Shown one piece after another: positions 5,483 through 8,947 of a stretch of DNA of 8,947 nt. The stretch comes from Firmicutes bacterium CAG:124. GTDB lineage: Bacteria; Bacillota; Clostridia; Oscillospirales; Oscillospiraceae. The DNA lies in contig HF990594.1 of NCBI GenBank assembly GCA_000432135.1, forward strand, positions 26,384 to 35,330. The letters run 5' to 3'. Position 1 is the first letter of the stretch; every line of letters begins with the position of its first letter. Made by a program: the position numbers and the translations under genes. Under the pieces are notes generated by a model. That model saw nothing but the letters and a program-made list of their open reading frames with translations. It ran no database searches and was not told the origin of the DNA.

Positions 5483-6587
5483 GCACTTTTGGAGTTTCCG
5501 GGACGCGGCGGAAGAGAACGCCGCCCCGGAATTGATTTTGTACGGCGACATTGCTTCCGAAACGTGGTGGGGCGACGAAGTAACGCCCCGGCAGTTTACG
5601 GAGGAATTGAACGCGCTGGGGTCCGTCCCCGAAATCGTCGTGCGAATCAACAGCGGCGGCGGCGACGTGTTCGCCGCAAATGCCATTTATACCCGGCTGA
5701 AAGACAACCCGGCGAAAATCACGGTCAAGATCGACGGCTGGGCCGCGTCCGCGGCGACGATTGTTGCAATGGCGGGCGACGTGATTGAGATTCCGGGCAA
5801 CGGCGTTTTTATGGTGCATGACCCGTCCGTGGGGTTGCTGGGTTACTTCAACGAAGCCGACCTTGTGAAAGTCGGCGAAGAACTGAAAGTGATTAAGCAA
5901 TCAATCGTGAACGGGTACGCCCTGAAAACGGGCAAAGACGCGGACGAAATCGCCGCGATTATGAGCGCGGAAACATGGTACGACGGCAAACAGGCCGTTG
6001 ACGCTGGTTTTTGCGACAAGATCATGTTCGAGGAAGCAGACACGACCGTTGAAAACACGGCAAAAGTCATCGTGAACAGCGTTTCACTTGATATTTCGCG
6101 CTTCCCGAACCTCCCCGTTTCGCTGTTAAACCGTTGTGCGACCCACACGCCGGACGGTTTTTCAGATATACAACATCAAAATGAACCGAAAAGGAGCGAA
6201 GAAATCATGGACGGAATCAAGGACATCAAGACCGTTGACGGCCTGAAAGCGGCTTTCCCCGACTTGACAAAGCAGATCGAGGACGCGGCAACCGCCGCGG
6301 AACGCAAGCGCATTCAGGACATCGAGGACGTGGCGCTTCCGGGCTTTGAAAATATCGTTGCGGAAGCAAAATTCACAAAACCCGTTGCCGCGGGCGACGT
6401 TGCGAAAGCGATTGTCGCGGAACAGCGCAAGCTGGGCGGCAAGTACATTCAGGACCGCGACGACGACGCGAAGAACAGCGGCGCGGGCAAAGTCGGAGCG
6501 GGCGCAGGAATTGAGGGGACCGGCGGCAAGAGCGGCGCGGACGAAATCGACGCGGCGCTTGACAAGCTTTTCCCCGAAACGAAGTAA
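5409..6587 (+). CDS. ClpP-like (S14) prohead protease fused to scaffold
   Basis: A 392-residue protein equivalent to lambda gpC. After a disordered Lys/Pro/Asn-rich start (1-40), a ClpP-like fold runs from about 41 (ELILYGDI) to 205. The glycine-rich INSGGGDVFAANAIY (80-94) shapes the oxyanion hole, S114 in GWAASAAT is the nucleophile, H137 in FMVHDPS the base, and the acid is probably E188 in SAETWYDG (by alignment with the ClpP aspartate). The segment 267-392 is a helical, then Gly/Ala/Asp-rich scaffold ending in a short amphipathic helix (ADEIDAALDKLF). Such proteases digest scaffold and trim portal inside the prohead. The ATG has a near-perfect AAAGGAGG at 5392-5399, 9 nt upstream, inside the portal gene. 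The internal start at 6207 is described separately. Confidence 0.92.
   Translation: MAQEAKKKSGPAKNPDNQAQNPKNKHFWSFRDAAEENAAPELILYGDIASETWWGDEVTPRQFTEELNALGSVPEIVVRINSGGGDVFAANAIYTRLKDNPAKITVKIDGWAASAATIVAMAGDVIEIPGNGVFMVHDPSVGLLGYFNEADLVKVGEELKVIKQSIVNGYALKTGKDADEIAAIMSAETWYDGKQAVDAGFCDKIMFEEADTTVENTAKVIVNSVSLDISRFPNLPVSLLNRCATHTPDGFSDIQHQNEPKRSEEIMDGIKDIKTVDGLKAAFPDLTKQIEDAATAAERKRIQDIEDVALPGFENIVAEAKFTKPVAAGDVAKAIVAEQRKLGGKYIQDRDDDAKNSGAGKVGAGAGIEGTGGKSGADEIDAALDKLFPETK
6189..6196 (+). promoter_or_regulatory. internal ribosome binding site for scaffold
   Basis: AAAAGGAG within the protease reading frame stands 10 nt before an in-frame ATG at 6207. It is as strong as the binding sites of the separate genes in this window and has no coding reason to be there. 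It supports a second product from the 3' part of the gene. Confidence 0.75.
6207..6587 (+). CDS. internal-start scaffolding protein (Nu3-like)
   Basis: The ATG at 6207 is codon 267 of the protease gene and would give a 126-residue protein in the same frame, sharing the stop. In lambda the scaffold Nu3 is made in this way from inside gene C. The product begins MDGIKDIKTVDGLKAAFPDL, continues with charged helices (288-340 of the long form), a linker rich in Gly, Ala and Asp (350-375), and a short C-terminal helix that could bind capsid protein. Placement immediately before decoration and capsid genes fits. The junction with the protease falls in a linker (about 245-266), so the fusion and the free form both make sense. 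Internal initiation is inferred from the sequence. Confidence 0.75.
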   Translation: MDGIKDIKTVDGLKAAFPDLTKQIEDAATAAERKRIQDIEDVALPGFENIVAEAKFTKPVAAGDVAKAIVAEQRKLGGKYIQDRDDDAKNSGAGKVGAGAGIEGTGGKSGADEIDAALDKLFPETK

Positions 6588-6601
6588 GGAGGTAAAAGAC
6601 C

Positions 6602-6925
6602 ATGTATGAGATCAACAGAGATCAGACCAGCCCCGTGAACTTCTTTGCGGGCGACTTCCCCGTTGTGACGGAAGCTGGGGACGTGAAGAGCGGCGCAACC
6701 GTTCGCAAATACGCCCCCGTCATCAAAACCGCTGACGGTATCAGCGAAGCGACCGCCGACGGGCTGGCGGACTTGCACGGAATCGCCGCGGACGATTCGA
6801 CCGACGGCGGCGTTGTGTGCTACCTGACGGGCGAATTTTTCGCCGACGCGCTGACCTTGCCCGACGGCGTGACCGCCGATACCCTGAAACCCGCTTTCCG
6901 TAAGCTGGGAATCTTTTTGAAGTAA
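6602..6925 (+). CDS. head decoration protein, lambda gpD-like
   Basis: A 107-residue protein (lambda gpD has 110) directly before the capsid gene, as in lambda. It opens with a flexible arm (1-18), then RKYAPVIKTADGISEA (35-50), HGIAADDSTDGGVVCYLTGEFF (59-80) and a last strand FRKLGIFLK. The pattern of an Ala-rich 'gIAAdd' strand, a 'Y.TGeF' strand and a C-terminal 'aF..lgI.l' matches the decoration family (PF02924-like). It trimerises on the expanded capsid to hold it against DNA pressure; the C-terminus is at the capsid side. TAAGGAGG at 6585-6592 overlaps the previous stop and lies 9 nt before the ATG. One cysteine (C73) only. Confidence 0.86.
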   Translation: MYEINRDQTSPVNFFAGDFPVVTEAGDVKSGATVRKYAPVIKTADGISEATADGLADLHGIAADDSTDGGVVCYLTGEFFADALTLPDGVTADTLKPAFRKLGIFLK

Positions 6926-6941
6926 AGGGAGGAAATCAAAA

Positions 6942-7997
6942 ATGGCTATTCAGACTGATATTTACACCCCCCGCACAATGGGGAAAATCATTCGCCGTAT
7001 GCCCCCGGTGCATACGTTCTTCCGCGACACGTTCTTCAAGAACCGCCAGACGTTCCCGACGAAGAGCGTTGACGTGGATTTCAAGAAAGGGAGCCGCGCG
7101 CTGGCCCCGTTCGTTCACCCGAAGATCGGCGGCAAGACTATTCCGAACAGCGGGTACAGAACGGAGAGTTACACCCCCGTTCTTGTCGCCCCGAACAAGA
7201 TCACGACCGTTGACGACCTGCTGGAGCGGGCCGCGGGCGAAAACCCGTACAGCGGCAGGACCCCGGCGGAACGGGCCGTTGAGAAGCTGGCGGAGGATTT
7301 CGCCGAACTTACCGAAATGATCGTTCGCCGCGAAGAGTGGATGGCGGCAACCGCTATCTTTACCGGGCAGATTCCCATTATCGGGGAGGGCCTGAACGAA
7401 GTTATCGACTTCAATTTCACGAACACCGAAACCATCGTCACCGACGCGCTGAAATGGACCAGCCCGACCGCTGACCCGCTGGCCGACCTTGAGCGGTGGC
7501 ACGAAACCGTGCAGAAAAACGGCTTTGTGAACTGCAATATTTGCGTCATGGCAAAGGACGTTGCAAACGCCTTTGTAAACAACGCAAAGGTAAAGGAAGT
7601 GCTGGACATCAAGGGTTATGATCTTGCGGTCATCAAGCCCCGCCAGCTTCCGAACGGCCTTACCTACATCGGGAGCGTTCACAAGATGGGGCTGGACATC
7701 TACCAGTACAACGAATGGTATCTTGATAACTGGACCGACCCCGACGCGCCGGAGGACAAGCCGCTTGTTCCAGACGGCACGCTTGCCCTGCTTTCTACGG
7801 AAGCGGACTATTCGATCTATTACGGCGCGGTGACTATGCTTGCCGACAACGGCGTGAACTTTGTTACCGTCGAGGGCGACAAAGTGCCGCAGACGTGGGT
7901 GGAGCGCCGCCCGGACCGCCGTTTCTTGCAGATCAACAGCAAGCCGCTGACCGTGCCGCATGAGGTCAATAGCTGGTTTGTTGCAAAGGTTCTTTAA
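6942..7997 (+). CDS. major capsid protein, lambda gpE family
   Basis: A 351-residue shell protein (lambda gpE 341) expected to have the HK97 fold. It begins IYTPRTMGKIIRRMPPVHTFFRDTFF (7-32), the N-arm region, followed by a long E-loop segment TFPTKSVDVDFKKGSRALAPFVHP (37-60) and the KTIPNSGYRTESYTPV motif (65-80), which in the family runs from loop to spine. Residues 105-145 form the spine helix with TEMIVRREEWMAATAIFTG; from about 196 the A-domain strands follow (NICVMAKDVANAF, GLTYIGSVHKMGLDIYQYNEWY), ending with KPLTVPHEVNSWFVAKVL. AAAGGGAGG at 6924-6932 is 9 nt before the ATG, matching a gene that needs high output. No cleavage site is obvious at the N-terminus, as in gpE. The stop shares its last base with the next start (TAATG). 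Confidence 0.93.
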   Translation: MAIQTDIYTPRTMGKIIRRMPPVHTFFRDTFFKNRQTFPTKSVDVDFKKGSRALAPFVHPKIGGKTIPNSGYRTESYTPVLVAPNKITTVDDLLERAAGENPYSGRTPAERAVEKLAEDFAELTEMIVRREEWMAATAIFTGQIPIIGEGLNEVIDFNFTNTETIVTDALKWTSPTADPLADLERWHETVQKNGFVNCNICVMAKDVANAFVNNAKVKEVLDIKGYDLAVIKPRQLPNGLTYIGSVHKMGLDIYQYNEWYLDNWTDPDAPEDKPLVPDGTLALLSTEADYSIYYGAVTMLADNGVNFVTVEGDKVPQTWVERRPDRRFLQINSKPLTVPHEVNSWFVAKVL

Positions 7998-8332
7998 TGA
8001 ACTTCAAAGCGCAAGTCGAGCGGGACTTGACGACCGTTTTTCACAACAGCAACGAACACGCGGACGTTTTGGAGTTTTGGATTTCCGGGACCCGGTACAA
8101 AGGCCCGGTCATTCTTGACGACGGCGGAGCGCAGGACAGGAAAAAGCCGTCCACCGATCACGTGGACGGTTTAATTCTTGTCGATTTGGTAATGTACGTC
8201 CCTCTTTCCCTTTTGAAACGGACCCCGAAAAAAGATGAAACCGTGGAGATCGGCGACGACGTTTACACAATCACAAAGGTTCACCCGGAAGCCGGGGAAA
8301 TCGTGCTTTATTTGGAGGGGTTGACCGAATGA
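7997..8332 (+). CDS. gpFII-like head-tail connector protein
   Basis: A 111-residue protein in the FII position (lambda FII is 117 residues). After a helical start (MNFKAQVERDLTTVF) it has short strands: DVLEFWISGTRYKGPVILDD (23-42), LILVDLVMYVPLSLL (59-73), then the characteristic PKKDETVEIGDDVYTITKVHPEAGEIVLYLEG (77-108), similar to lambda's 'RRGDTLTIGEEYFWVDRVSPDDGG...L'. FII-type proteins bind the completed head beneath the portal and accept the tail. The ATG overlaps the capsid TAA by one base, with AAAGG at 7985-7989, so it is probably translated by coupling. FI is missing between E and this gene. Family match is by pattern and place; a close relative in the general 'head-tail joining' group is the alternative. 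Confidence 0.78.
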   Translation: MNFKAQVERDLTTVFHNSNEHADVLEFWISGTRYKGPVILDDGGAQDRKKPSTDHVDGLILVDLVMYVPLSLLKRTPKKDETVEIGDDVYTITKVHPEAGEIVLYLEGLTE

Positions 8333-8889
8333 TTGAGATAACGAACGAACAGATCGAGCGGGTAAATCTGCTTTTAGGGGACATCAAAGGCGCGCCGAAC
8401 CGGGCGCTTTTCAACGTCATAAACCGGGCGCTGGGTACGGTGCGTTCGCAATCGGGAAAGGTTATCCGGGAAACGTACAACATCAAGCAATCAGACATTA
8501 CCGCAAACCAAAACATGAAGATGAAGCGGGCAACCACGGGCGACTTGGTGGGTTCTATTGAGTTTGCCGGAACGGTGATACCGCTAAAACGCTTCAAGGT
8601 TTCGCCGCCCGCCCCCGCGCAACGCACGGTTTCCGTTTCTGTATTGCGCGCGGAGGGCGGGAAGCGGCTGGAATCGGCATACGTCGCAGATTTGGGCAAA
8701 TACGGTGTGGGCGTGTTTGAACGACTGACGCGACGGCGTGATTCGTCGCAACAGCTTTACGGACCGTCTACCGCACACATGATGGGTAACGAAAACGTGC
8801 TTGACAAGGTGGAACAGGCGGCACAAGAAACCATCGACAAGCGCGTTGAACAGGAAATCACCCGTATTCTGAACGGGTACGGAGGATAA
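8329..8889 (+). CDS. minor tail protein, lambda gpZ-like
   Basis: A 186-residue protein (lambda Z 192). It opens with helices EQIERVNLLLGDIKGAPNRALFNVINRALGTVRSQSG (8-43), which fits the family motif 'a..rAiNrA......r', continues with an Arg/Lys-rich block (61-69) and a strand portion SIEFAGTVIPLKRFKVSP (76-93), and ends with the diagnostic GVGVFERLTRRRD...LYGPSTAHMMGNENV (126-157) and a C-terminal helix. gpZ and the related tail-completion proteins finish the tail tip that enters the head connector. The ATG overlaps the previous TGA (ATGA) and GGAGGGG at 8314-8320 is 8 nt before it. Its Z-like position follows FII as in lambda. Confidence 0.82.
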   Translation: MIEITNEQIERVNLLLGDIKGAPNRALFNVINRALGTVRSQSGKVIRETYNIKQSDITANQNMKMKRATTGDLVGSIEFAGTVIPLKRFKVSPPAPAQRTVSVSVLRAEGGKRLESAYVADLGKYGVGVFERLTRRRDSSQQLYGPSTAHMMGNENVLDKVEQAAQETIDKRVEQEITRILNGYGG

Positions 8890-8892
8890 GAC

Positions 8893-8947
8893 ATGACACC
8901 GTTAGAACTGCTGGACGCTTTGAAAGCGTTTATCGAAGAAAACACAA
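8893..8947 (+). CDS. start of next tail gene (partial)
   Basis: ATG at 8893, 7 nt after GGAGG (8881-8885), opens a frame that runs off the window end: MTPLELLDALKAFIEENT, 18 residues. An amphipathic start helix fits the small minor-tail (lambda U-like) proteins that commonly follow Z, and the gene order predicts U here, but 18 residues cannot prove it. Confidence 0.6.
   Translation, partial: MTPLELLDALKAFIEENT

Noticed and set aside
6936..7961. 341-codon minus-strand open frame opposite the major capsid gene
   Set aside because: It mirrors the capsid gene, whose GC-rich codons avoid stops on the opposite strand. The product is His/Arg/Val-rich with no family feature, and the + strand protein is a clear gpE homologue.
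8228..8234. A6G run as a possible slippery site in the FII-like gene
   Set aside because: The run is read AAA AAA G in the zero frame, not in the X XXY YYZ phase needed for -1 slippage, and the frame continues to a complete FII-like C-terminus. The usual tail frameshift genes lie beyond the window.

Overview
The window is an almost complete phage head-morphogenesis module, all on the + strand. The organism is probably a GC-rich, low-complexity-SD member of the Firmicutes. The support for that is strong purine-rich ribosome binding sites (AAAGGAGG, TAAGGAGG, AAAGGGAGG) about 7-10 nt before most starts, a Gram-positive (PBSX/YjcR-type) small-terminase-like gene, and fairly high GC. A gut Clostridia host (Oscillospiraceae-like) is my guess from style, not something the sequence proves. 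No integrase, lysis or host gene is visible, so prophage versus free phage cannot be decided.

Layout. Bases 1-56 may hold the 3' tail of an upstream gene. Bases 57-254 are non-coding and busy: two small dyads around a possible extended -10 promoter, a G-rich hyphenated dyad resembling a lambda cosN site, a clear intrinsic terminator, and a stem-loop before the first large gene. Then come a PBSX/YjcR-type small-terminase-like protein (255-1190), a second non-coding gap with A6T6 and short repeats (1191-1346), a Nu1-like small terminase (1347-1841), the gpA-family large terminase (1822-3642), a short gpW-like/DUF6148-like joining protein (3643-3882), a lambda gpB-type portal (3902-5482), a ClpP-like (S14) prohead protease fused to a scaffold domain (5409-6587) with an internal start for scaffold alone (6207-6587), a gpD-type decoration protein (6602-6925), a gpE-type major capsid protein (6942-7997), a gpFII-like head-tail connector (7997-8332), a gpZ-like minor tail protein (8329-8889), and the start of another tail gene (8893 onward).

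The gene order matches phage lambda Nu1-A-W-B-C/Nu3-D-E-FII-Z; only an FI equivalent is absent, and an extra small-terminase-like gene sits in front. From gene 2 onward the genes are tightly packed or overlapping and read as one late operon: terminase cuts and pumps DNA through the portal into a prohead built from capsid protein on the scaffold, the protease matures it, the decoration protein locks the expanded shell, and the W/FII/Z-like proteins finish the connector and tail joint.

The module itself is recognisable biology. The points most worth a second look are the two tandem small-terminase-like genes, the near-identical 17-nt repeat in the non-coding gaps on both sides of the first of them, the candidate cos site, and the Nu3-like internal scaffold start.
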